From Prorocentrum cordatum (taxonomy: Eukaryota; Sar; Dinophyceae; Prorocentrales; Prorocentraceae): DNA of 35,000 nucleotides. The notes beneath the pieces were generated by a model that saw only the letters and a program-made list of their open reading frames with translations, was not told the origin of the DNA and did not search any database. Location of the stretch: positions 1,198,612 through 1,233,611 of the forward strand of contig CAUYUJ010018726.1 of assembly GCA_963575745.1 (NCBI GenBank). Reading direction: 5' to 3'. A program made the position numbers and the translations under genes. Each line of letters begins with the position of its first letter. The first letter of the stretch is position 1. Below are positions 28,207-35,000 of this stretch, in pieces.

Positions 28207-28410
28207 GCTTGTTCGCTTGAGGCATCCTCTGGTATATGCTTGTTTCGCTTGAGACATCCTCGGCAAGTTTTCGCTTGCTTGATATATCCTCAAATAATTG
28301 CTGGTTCCGCTTGAGACATCCTTGAAATATTGATCGTTTGGTTTTAGGCTGCCTCCCAAAATTATTGGTTTCGCTTGAGACATCCTGGAAAACGTGTTCG
28401 CTTCGCTTGA
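28207..28410 (+). repeat. ~32-bp repeat block 2
   Basis: The same core as block 1 recurs at about 28215, 28247, 28277, 28309 and, more diverged, 28374, with 30-32-bp steps. The unit is continuous, with no unrelated spacers. Confidence 0.8.
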
Positions 28411-28589
28411 TGTTGTTATCTCAACAAAAGAAGGAAGTAAGCTCGATGGCGAACTTTCCCAGTGATCATGAAGTTCGGCCTCCGCGCCCTCTGCCTATTG
28501 TTGAAACCCTTCTAGGCCGACGATAAAAAAAGCTCTAACGACTTAGGGGGGGGTACATTATTATCGTGGGCGTGGGGTTATTTGAGTTG

Positions 28590-28909
28590 GGTGGCCTGAA
28601 CATCAAGGTCACGTTGACCATCGATGCTGAGTCGGTTTTAAAGTCCTTGCCGAGCAAAGATTTGAAGAAGCCGACTGAGTGTACCGCTTAGGACACAGCA
28701 GCTGGATACGACAGATGATGGAGCGATGAATCGTGCACAGTATTCAGTGGCGTGACACCCGCGATGTGACTGCGGACGGTCACACCAAGGGGAGCATCGA
28801 CAGAGAAATGTTCCTACAGGTCATGGGAGTTACACGATCCTTCAAACATTACTTAAAGCGTCATGCTCCCCATCGGGCTGGCCAGACATCTCGTTCTGTA
28901 GCCGCCTGA
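28590..28909 (+). pseudogene. Copia RNase H, second part and polyprotein end
   Basis: GGLNIKVTLTIDAESVLKSL and DLKKPTEC are read in one frame, then a shift to LGHSSWIRQMMER, a TGA, IVHSIQWRDTRDVTADGHTK and GSIDREMFLQVM, ending at TGA 28907-28909. The D-V-T-A-D-G-H-T-K block is the C-terminal landmark of Copia RNase H (Asp at 28775), comparable to the L-A-D-x-x-T-K motif of other Copia elements. It confirms that 27422-28589 is inserted and sets the element's coding end. Confidence 0.75.
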
Positions 28910-29440
28910 GGAGTATTCGTATGCACGGTATAGCGCACACAAGGCAAGTTGCGTGCGGGTCCACCTTCCTTACGGCCCCGCCCTTTTGCTGGCTTTTTGT
29001 AAATAGTCGCTGCTGTACCTGCTGTATAGAGGCGGCGGGTTCACGCCTCGTCCCCCCCCCCCCCCGACTCTCAAGTGCGCTGGGCGTTGCATGTGAGTGG
29101 GAACGAGCGTGCATCCGCGGCTGATTGGCCGCCCAGATCTGACTACACCTCAGCGCGAGGTGTACCAATTGCCATCGATACCAAAACTGCTTGGGATGGC
29201 TCGCCACCTACTGCTGGGATTATCGTTGCTACGGTACAACAAAGCGGGAGCTGGGCTTCGCCTAAGGCGAAGCTGCTGGTTGGGCCTCACAACCCCTTTT
29301 CAAACTATCCCAACCGCGAGCATTTTTGAATGGCCGGGGACCCAGGGCACCAGTCCGGGCCCAGGCGACCCAAAGAGGGGCTGAGGGCGGAAAAAGGAAA
29401 ACAAGGTGAGGGACCAAAAAATAAAAAAAATGATTCAAAC
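28910..29440. other. 3' flank of the Copia element, no LTR found
   Basis: Unique-looking sequence with a poly-C run at 29055 and a near-palindrome (GCTTCGCC-TA-AGGCGAAGC, 29255-29273). If an LTR exists it should start here, but no repeat of this sequence was seen near 18 kb. Confidence 0.4.
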
Positions 29441-29464
29441 GTGTGTGTGTGTGTGTCTGTTTGT

Positions 29465-29499
<35 letters not shown>

Positions 29500-29513
29500 C
29501 GTGTGTGTGTGAT

Positions 29514-29546
<33 letters not shown>

Positions 29547-29608
29547 CTGTGTGCGTGAGTGAGTGTAAGTGTGTGTGTGTGCGTGTGTGTGTGTGTCTGT
29601 CTGTGTGT

Positions 29609-29667
<59 letters not shown>

Positions 29668-29833
29668 TGCGCGTGTGTGTGTGTGTGTGACTGTGTGTGT
29701 GACTGTGTGTGTGACTGTGTGTGTGTGACTGTGTGTGTGTGTGGGTGTACGTGTGTGCGTGTGTGCGTGCACGTGCATGTTAGTATGCATGTGCGTGTGC
29801 GTGTGCGTGTGCGTGTGCGTGCGTGCGTGTGTA
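29441..29833 (+). repeat. (GT)n microsatellite, ~390 bp
   Basis: GT dinucleotides with GC, CT and GA interruptions. Long alternating purine-pyrimidine runs are candidates for Z-DNA. Val/Cys- and Thr/His-rich frames across it are artefacts. Confidence 0.95.
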
Positions 29834-29859
29834 GAACATACGTTCGCTTTCCGAGGTAG

Positions 29860-30060
29860 CGAGGCGAGGGCGACGGCGACGGCAAGGAGGATGAGGAGCA
29901 GGCCAAGACAGCTACAGCTCCGCGACTCAATTTCGCCCAACCTCAAGAAGACGAGGAGCGGACTCGTAACCCCGCGGCGGCAGGTGATCTCGCGGGTTCA
30001 GGAGGCCTGCGGGGCCCAGACGGACGCGGAGTTCGAGGCGGAGTGTGCTGAGGTCAGCTC
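29860..30060 (+). CDS. Exon-like segment, unidentified
   Basis: One frame reads RQLQLRDSISPNLKKTRSGL, VTPRRQVISRVQEACGAQTD and AEFEAECAEVSSSP, a charged, balanced composition unlike the surrounding low-complexity frames. It has no ATG of its own because the frame runs back into the GT tract, and a GAG-GTCAGC sequence at 30050 could be a splice donor. No family is recognised. It could be a captured exon or chance. Confidence 0.22.
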
Positions 30061-30685
30061 GTCTCCACCGCCCCGCTGTGCCACCCCCCTCCCCCCTCGC
30101 TTTCTTCTCGGCCACGCCGTGCGTTCCCTCATCGAGAAAAAAAGGACCCCTATCGCAAATAATGGTGAACGAACGACACACACTTCCATGCCCATAGGGA
30201 GTTCGGAGGGAGGAGGAATGGCTATGGGTATGGGTGCGAGTTGTCCGAGCCCTGGGGAGGCTTTCTTTCGAGCGGGGACCCCAACCGACAACACGCACCC
30301 GTAGCCCCGTCCGTCCCTCTTATGGGTATGGGGGCTTGTTCGAGACGATGAAGACGTAACCCAACTTAAGCCCCCGTCTTGGCATTCCGGATCATCAATT
30401 TGGGCGGCTTGGTTTGATACGCCTGCTGAAGAGATACTCTATCCCTCGTGTCTGGAACCCTTCAACGAAGGTCCGTTCCCAGAGGGTTAGGGGCCCCTTC
30501 GCTGTTTGCTAGAGGCGGCCGCCGTTTGCCGACTGCCCAGACCCTCGGGTGCCGCGGCAAGAGGCACGCCGCACGGTCGGCCGGTCTTCGTTTCTTCGGT
30601 TCCCGGACGGAGAGGAGCGGCCACCGTCGGGCCCCAGGCCCATCGAGAGCGACCCGCGGTGAAAACCTTTGGTCGATGGGACGCC
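30061..30685. other. No recognisable gene
   Basis: Mixed GC-rich sequence with C-runs. Long frames starting at 30448 and 30506 have Arg/Pro-rich products without motifs. Confidence 0.4.
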
Positions 30686-30921
30686 GTTTTCCTACTCATT
30701 GTCTTGCCGATCGGCGCGGGCCCTCGCCTTTCCTCCTGCCCCCCTCCCCCCATGGAGTAGATCTTAGCTGCTTTTGGCGCCTGTGTCAAGCAGGTGGAGT
30801 CTCCCCCACGGGGCGCACCGTTGCAAACAGTCGCATTCAGCAACGGTCCCGAGCCAGCCGGAGCCAGATCCCCCCCCTTCCCCCTCCCTTCCGCCCAATG
30901 TCGAAACGCCGTAAAAGAACA
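30686..30921 (+). mobile_element. MITE-like element, copy 2
   Basis: Relative of 12991-13220: GTTTTCCTACTC, CTTGCCGATCGGCGCGGGCC, CCCCATGGAGTAG, TTTTGGCGCCTGTG, CAAGCAGGTGGAGTC and CCAATGTCGAAACGCCG in the same order and spacing. The right-end inverted repeat is more eroded here than in copy 1. Confidence 0.6.
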
Positions 30922-30944
30922 TGTGCACGATCGGGTCGACAGTG

Positions 30945-31005
30945 CTTCCTCCGTTCCTCCGTTCCTCTCTGCTCCTCCGTGCTTCCTCCGTTCCTCTCTG
31001 CATCC
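30945..31005 (+). repeat. Short CT-rich tandem duplication
   Basis: TGCTTCCTCCGTTCCTC and TGCTTCCTCCGTTCCTCTCT are repeated ~38 bp apart. Ser/Pro-rich frames result. Confidence 0.65.
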
Positions 31006-31061
31006 CGCTGCCGTCTCAGCCGACCAATGTCGCACAGAGCCGGGCGTCATGAAGAACTCGC

Positions 31062-31260
31062 GACGGTCATTCTCGCCCAATGTTCGTGCCCTTGGTGCCC
31101 TCACAAACCCACAGGTCGATCTGGCCCGAGAAGTGCCGCAGAAGATGGGGGTGGGTCTTCAAGACGTTTTGTTCTTTCACGACGTCGGATCTCAAGGACG
31201 ATGCCCCGACGAGGTCCTGGCTGCCACCGCTCACCGGAAAAAGGCCTGGGCTGAAGACTC
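31062..31260 (+). pseudogene. Possible ubiquitin C-terminal hydrolase-like exon fragment
   Basis: The frame reads ALGALTNPQVDLAREVPQKM, then GVGLQDVLFFHDV and CPDEVLAATAH. Peptidase C12 enzymes (UCH-L1/L3 type) begin with a similar layout: a hydrophobic-NP-x-V block, a helix, LG-V/L, then F-x-D-V followed by a short L-L segment. The active-site Cys and His lie far downstream in that family and are not visible here. The match is short and judged by eye, so coincidence is quite possible. It would be a fragment, since no further exons are seen. Confidence 0.18.
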
Positions 31261-31505
31261 TTCACGAGGCAGGCGTACTTGCCTTCCCGCCTCGCCCTCT
31301 CCCCCCCTTTCGGCTCCCTTTTCAACATTCGTCCTCCACTGCCCACTATCCCTGCCACCCCCCCTCGTTTTCCGTCGCTGGCATCGCCCCCCTGCCTCGC
31401 TCGGATCTTCCTGTCGTGACTCCACCGTCGCCCTCGGCTCCCTCTCCCATCATGGTCCAACCCGTTGGCCGCGGAGAGGCAGAAAGCAAGGACGCTCACG
31501 GAATG

Positions 31506-31556
31506 GTAATACCCCCTCCTCCTCCTCCTCTTCCTCCTCCTCTTTTTCCTCTTGCC
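31506..31556 (+). repeat. (CCT)n tract upstream of the LINE
   Basis: CCTCCTCCTCCTCTTCCTCC followed by CTTTTTCCTC, ~90 bp before the LINE's first open frame. Confidence 0.8.
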
Positions 31557-31647
31557 CCATTATCTTAGCCATGCGACAACATAATTACCCGTTCTCGAAG
31601 GTGTCTACGGCGAGTTACAGCCGCCATTATGTCTTTGAGAAACGCCC

Positions 31648-32157
31648 ATGCGGCCAATGAACGAGAAGGAGATGATGAAGACAATGATGAGGATGATGAA
31701 GGAAATGAATAACGACATGAAGAACACGAGGGAGGGAGTGAAAGAGGCGAAAGACATGGCGCTGCAGGCCAAGTACTCTGCGAGCATTGCAGAGGAGGCC
31801 GTGAAAAAAGGTCAAGGGGGAGATGGACATCATCAGGGACACATTATAAAGAAGGCAGACTTGCCGAACATGGCGAAGAACGAGCAGGCGCACCAGCCGC
31901 AGGAGACAAAGACGGTGGATATAAAGGGCAGCGTCAGGGAATTACAGGTCATCGCAACTGGATTGCAGGAGGCGGGGGACGAGGAGGATGTCGTCAGGCA
32001 GGTGAAACATGTGGTGGAGGAGATGAGGACGGGGAACAAGTACACCGACATTCGCGTGTTCACGGATCCCTCGGAATTCGGAGTCGTGCAATTCAAACCG
32101 ATCGCAGCGAAGATAGGTTTTCTAAAGAAATCAAGCAATGCAAAACATGCTTGGTAA
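31648..32157 (+). pseudogene. LINE N-terminal region, coiled-coil and RRM-like
   Basis: The first ~55 residues are Met/Lys/Glu-rich with heptad-like spacing (MKTMMRMMKEMNNDMKNTRE), consistent with a coiled coil. Residues ~90-165 (DIKGSVRELQVIATGLQEAG, then VVRQVKHVVEEMRTG, VQFKPIAAKIGFLKK) have the alternating strand-helix pattern of a small RNA-binding fold, as expected for the nucleic-acid-binding ORF1-side protein of a LINE. The stop (TAA, 32155) is followed in the same frame by more coding, so it is probably a later mutation. The upstream (CCT)n tract may lie in the 5' UTR. Confidence 0.5.
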
Positions 32158-32169
32158 GCTGGGTCTGAA

Positions 32170-32457
32170 ATGCGATCTCAAAGCAATGACACGATGGCAA
32201 AGCGGACCGTCGATAAAGAACTTGGCAAAATCAAAAGCTTCCTCCACGACGAAGATAAGGGCCACAAGCTGGAGGATATTGTGATTCAGTGGAAGGAGCG
32301 CGCGGTGGAGCTGAAGGGGAAGACTGTCGCGTTTGAGGAAGAGGAGGGCAAGGGCATGAAGTACGAGGGAAAGGGGATGAAGGTCCGAGAGTCCGTGCAG
32401 GCTTTTATGAAGGAGTGTGTCAACAAGCGGGCTGGCACTCAAGACGACGATCTATGA
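32170..32457 (+). pseudogene. LINE second segment, Lys/Glu-rich
   Basis: In frame with the preceding stretch. It reads NDTMAKRTVDKELGKIKSFL and KLEDIVIQWKERAVELKGKT, then a Lys/Glu-rich, near-repeating GKGMKYEGKGMK. It looks like a basic helix plus strand module that would bind template RNA, but no named domain is assigned. The TGA at 32455-32457 is followed in frame by an Arg/Gly-rich linker (GLYKGGGRGIYAN), which is compatible with a single ancestral reading frame. Confidence 0.45.
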
Positions 32458-33264
32458 CCAGGCCTCCGGAGAGGTTTACGCAGTACCAGTACGAGTCGGG
32501 GCCTGTACAAGGGCGGAGGGCGTGGCATTTACGCGAACATGGAGGTGTCTACGGGAGGCGGGCGTAATCAATGCAAAGACGTACCCGGCGATTTTCCAGT
32601 GGCAGCGCTGCGCGGCGTAAAGACGCAGCAGGAGTTCCATCAAGAGAACAGCCAGCTGTTGCACACATTCCAGAAGAATGCGAGGGGTCTTACGACCGAT
32701 GGGAGGATCGAGGAGATGATGGAGGAGCTCATTGATGTAAGCTGGGATGTTGTTACTTTGAATGAGACGTGGCGCGCGGAGGCCCAAGAGTACTTTGAGG
32801 TGCCCGAAGGACATATATTTGCCGGAGCTGGGCATTTTAAGCACGAGAGGGGAGTGGCAATTCTTGTGCATCGCAGGTGGGCGATATCAATTACAAATTT
32901 GGTTGCCGTGAGTGAGCGTATTGCGCGCGTGGGCATCAATTTCATCACCTGCCGTGTGCGACTCGTTTCATCCCACCTTTCTCACTCAAAATACGCGGAC
33001 GTACATGTGCAAAATATATACAGCATTCTGTCTATTTTTTTTACTTTACGAGAGGAGGCGGATATCAAACACCAACATTTTCTTATCGGCGCTGATTGCA
33101 ACGCCCAAGTAGGCAGCCGCACCGAGTTCGACGATCCCATGGCGGTGGGCAAATGCGGGATGGGTGACGTGAACTCAATGGGGCAGTGGCTCCGGCAATG
33201 GGCTACGATGGAACAGCTTATGCTTTCAAACGCGTGTTTTTCAAAGCCGCCTGAAAATATATAA
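32458..33264 (+). pseudogene. LINE APE-type endonuclease, N-terminal three quarters
   Basis: Catalytic blocks of the endonuclease/exonuclease/phosphatase fold are clear: FQKNARGL (Asn, 32677), DVVTLNETWR (Glu, 32764), GAGHFKHERGVAILVHRR, and IGADCNAQVG (Asp 33094 and Asn 33100). The enzyme nicks target DNA to prime reverse transcription. Counting from the ATG at 32539, Asn is residue 47 and Glu residue 76, normal for this family. The frame is open upstream of that ATG to 32458, so the ATG may not be the true start. Coding leaves this frame at 33255 next to a run of A residues. Confidence 0.8.
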
Positions 33265-33826
33265 AAAAGTTGCGTATGCAACCGCGAAGGGCAGGGCAAG
33301 ACATATCGACTATATTATGGTAGATCGTCAAATGCGGAAGCTCGTCAAAGAGTGCAGTTCTGTTCGTATCTCTGATCTTGGTTCGGGCCATGCTGCTGGC
33401 ACAATCGCGCTTTGGTCAAGGCGCAAGAATATGACTACTCTCAAGAGAAAAGCGTTGCAAAAGGTTTTTTCCGGGATCCCATGGAAAACTGATCATGCGC
33501 AGGGGTGCGCAGATACATTGGAGCAGAGGGTGCGCGACGTGGAGTGGCCAGATGGCGTGGATGATCGGGCGGCGCAGCTTGAGTCGGTCTGGGCGGCGTC
33601 TGCAGCGCAAGATGCAAAGAGAAGTTATACTACAATTTGTGCGGCTACGCATCTACGGGACTTGATTCAGGAGCGGCAGTCATTACCGAACGATGCGGGG
33701 CCCAACCGGGCTGAATTGAGCCAGCAAATTTCGAAAGCAATGCGTTTCATGAGAAAGTCAATCGCCAACGATCGCATCAACGACATTTTGGAAAGCTTTT
33801 CCGGATTTGATGACGCTGAGGATTGA
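33265..33826 (+). pseudogene. LINE endonuclease C-terminus and linker to RT
   Basis: Frame 2 reads VAYATAKGRARHIDYIMVDR, which is the H-I-D-Y-I-M block of APE endonucleases, then LGSGHAAGTIAL. The conserved S-D-H triad is S-G-H here (GGC at 33386-33388), so a catalytic Asp is lost. The following ~130 residues (MTTLKRKALQKVF, QLESVWAASAAQDAKRSYTT) form a helical linker typical of the region between endonuclease and RT. The TGA at 33824 is followed by more coding in nearby frames. Confidence 0.7.
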
Positions 33827-34177
33827 ATCCAGCGCGAAGAACAGGCTGGCCTTTTGTGTGTTCGACGGCGACAGTGGCGTTACGACGAGGACTGGAATTG
33901 CAAATTTTCACGTTTTTTTCTATGGGGAGTTTATTCATCGAAATCTGTAGCGCCAGCGGCTGCTGCACTTGCTGGTGACACAGCGGGCGAGGTCGCGCCA
34001 GATTGCACTCCACAGGATATCACAGAAACCCTGCAACAGTTGCGGCGGAAACGACGCCCGGACCGCAGCGGCGTCGTCGGGGAAATGCGTCTAGAAGCAG
34101 GTGCTGCTTTGTTGGAAGCATTGGCAAAACTGCTCAACGACATTCTGAAGCCCGACACAGAACCACCAGCGAGCTGA
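33827..34177 (+). pseudogene. LINE pre-RT region
   Basis: Frame 2 reads PDCTPQDITETLQQLRRKRR, PDRSGVVGEMRLEAGAALLE and ALAKLLNDILKPDTEPPAS, which fits the RT-0 region of LINEs (L..K..P..DG...E). The final TGA (34175-34177) sits where LINEs usually have Trp after PP.., so TGG to TGA is the likely cause. Coding continues in the same frame. Confidence 0.65.
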
Positions 34178-34986
34178 ACAAATAACCCAATTACTGTTAT
34201 TCTGAAGTCTGGCGACGAGCGATTCGCAAACAACTATCGGCCGATGACTACTGCTCCTGTGCTATATAAGTCGTTGTTCAGATTGGTCTACAACCGCATC
34301 TCGCCTATGTGGGAAAAGTGCCAGAGCCCGGGCCAAGCGGGCTTCCGAAGCGGCTTCAGCACGGAGGACCACTTTTCATAGCATTTTAGCTAGAAGAGAA
34401 GGCAGCCGAACTTCGAATCCCCTTGCGGTGCGCAGCAATCGACTTCCAGAAGGCGTTCGTCACGGTAGAACACCAGGCCCCGTGGAATGCTCCGGCGAGG
34501 CAGCAGGTGCCAATCCCGTACACATTTTCAATAACGAAGTTGCACTGTGGCCAGATGGGGCGACTGAAAACAGCCGTCTTTAGCTTGGCGCTCTACGCAT
34601 CTAGGGGCGCCAGGCAAGGCGACCCGCTGAGGCCGCTCATCTTGAACGCGTTGCTGGGGGATGTTGTTCGCGATGTGAAGGCGCGGTGGGTGGGCGGGGG
34701 GCGCGGCGTGCAGCTCGGGCGCAGCGATGCGTCTCGGAAGACGAGCTTGCCATTCGCGGATGACGTGCTTCTCATCGGCCGCAGCTGGCAACAGGATGTT
34801 CGCGCGCTCTCGGGCGCGCGGAGGTTAGCATCCTCAGTTGGATTTCTCCTACATCCAGATAAGACGAAACTCATCGCTAATGCGACTCGTGGCACCACTG
34901 GGCGGGGGAAGAGAACGCATGCCGCAGTCGACGACGTGCAGATCGAGATCGCGCCGCTCGCGAACCCGGTGAAGCATTTGGGCAAG
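34178..34986 (+). pseudogene. LINE reverse transcriptase domain, runs off the window
   Basis: Blocks in order: ITVILKSGDERFANNYRPMT (34232 onward for NYRP), QSPGQAGFRSGFSTEDHF, a frameshift at ~34380, AAIDFQKAFVTVEHQAPWN (motif A, 34435), SRGARQGDPLRPLILNALL (motif B, 34600), PFADDVLLIG (motif C, FADD at 34753) and LLHPDKTKLIANATRG. The first catalytic Asp and both motif C Asp residues are kept. The second conserved Asp of motif A (AFD) is Val (GTC, 34459) and the DPLSP Ser is Arg. From 34390 to the right edge the frame is open, so the RT was lost more recently or by few hits. Confidence 0.85.
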
Positions 34987-35000
34987 CGCGTGGTCTTCGA

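Larger units (their letters stand above)
27422..28589. mobile_element. ~1.17-kb AT-rich insertion splitting RNase H
   Basis: RNase H coding stops at TPTQLKDV and resumes at GGLNIKVTLT. The sequence between is much richer in A and T than the rest of the window. It consists of two blocks of ~32-bp repeats, a 125-bp duplicated unit, an (AG)n run and A-runs, with no long open frame. It is either a non-autonomous insertion or an expanded satellite. Exact ends are uncertain: AGTTG occurs near both borders but does not restore the expected frame. Confidence 0.65.
18262..28909 (+). mobile_element. Decayed Copia-type retroelement with methyltransferase-like domain
   Basis: The order of recognisable parts is: RING-like finger, protease-like segment, conserved middle domain, methyltransferase-like domain, CCHC finger, GAG-pre-integrase HHCC finger, DDE integrase, RT, RNase H. 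Integrase before RT is the Copia (Pseudoviridae-type) order and excludes Gypsy. Every domain is split by frameshifts or stops and several catalytic residues are replaced, so the copy is inactive. Two later insertions (24252-25095 and about 27422-28589) interrupt it. No pair of long terminal repeats was recognised: the 3' flank after 28909 shows no copy upstream of 18262. The left boundary is where homologous-looking coding begins and may be off by hundreds of bases. Confidence 0.85.
31648..34986 (+). mobile_element. Non-LTR retrotransposon (APE-type LINE), truncated by window edge
   Basis: N-terminal charged region, RNA-binding-like region, apurinic-endonuclease domain and RT domain follow in one direction. 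The first three open stretches (31648-32157, 32170-32457, 32458-33264) are in one frame, broken only by TAA and TGA. Later parts are shifted. The RT continues to the last base, so the 3' end, any RNase H and the tail lie outside. APE-type endonuclease upstream of RT identifies a LINE of the L1/RTE/Jockey-type broad group. The clade cannot be set by eye. Confidence 0.88.

Noticed and set aside
27570-28410. CRISPR-like ~19-bp cores at ~32-bp spacing
   Set aside because: The 'spacers' are only 12-15 bp and resemble each other, no cas genes exist, and the host is eukaryotic.
18262-28909. Long terminal repeats for the Copia element
   Set aside because: I compared the 3' flank by eye with the sequence around 17-18.3 kb and found no direct repeat. 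LTRs may be deleted or outside the assumed boundaries.
30448-31254. 268-codon open frame
   Set aside because: It covers the MITE-like copy and CT-rich repeats. The product is Arg/Pro-rich without motif.

Overview
The window looks like nuclear DNA of a dinoflagellate. It is GC-rich and repeat-laden, with no bacterial-style gene packing. Its recognisable genes are eukaryotic retroelements of a kind known from dinoflagellates: a Copia-type polyprotein carrying a RING-like zinc finger, an aspartic-protease-like segment, a SAM-methyltransferase-like domain, an HHCC/DDE integrase, RT and RNase H. A secreted, glycosyltransferase-like protein and an APE-type LINE support the same reading. The genus is inference (Prorocentrum- or Symbiodiniaceae-like genomes would fit). 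No spliced-leader sequence, rRNA, tRNA or CRISPR array was found.

Layout. 1-5.4 kb holds five near-complete or truncated copies, plus one 5' fragment, of a ~500-bp dispersed repeat, partly as inverted pairs. Between them lie an 11-bp-periodic array and a ~101-bp satellite of about ten units. 5.4-7.2 kb has protein-like reading frames broken by stops and shifts, including a 28-residue coding repeat. 7.6-12.2 kb is mostly simple sequence: GAT, GAC and GGA tracts, a G-rich block, a 56-bp minisatellite, a dispersed 86-bp duplicate and a second 11-bp array. 12.2-17.3 kb is non-coding as far as can be seen, with one MITE-like copy, a GATTCCGATTC-type tract and degenerate ~100-bp repeats. At 17.4-18.2 kb is a secretory glycosyltransferase-like gene interrupted by one in-frame TGA.

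18.3-28.9 kb is a decayed Copia-type retroelement read left to right: RING-like finger, protease-like segment, conserved middle domain, methyltransferase-like domain, CCHC finger, GAG-pre-integrase finger, integrase, RT, RNase H. Several catalytic residues are replaced and many frames are shifted, so it is dead. Two further insertions split it. One is an 844-bp GC-rich insert with a candidate 7-bp target duplication after the integrase. The other is a ~1.17-kb AT-rich repeat block inside RNase H. 28.9-31.6 kb has a (GT)n tract, a second MITE-like copy and two weak exon-like segments. 31.6 kb to the right edge is a LINE (coiled-coil/RNA-binding-like N-terminus, APE endonuclease, RT) that runs off the window, also decayed.

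The genes do not form a working pathway. The region is a graveyard of nested mobile elements around one possibly recent pseudogene of a secretory enzyme. The most interesting items are the methyltransferase-like domain inside the Copia element, the datable nesting events, and the uncharacterised dispersed families.
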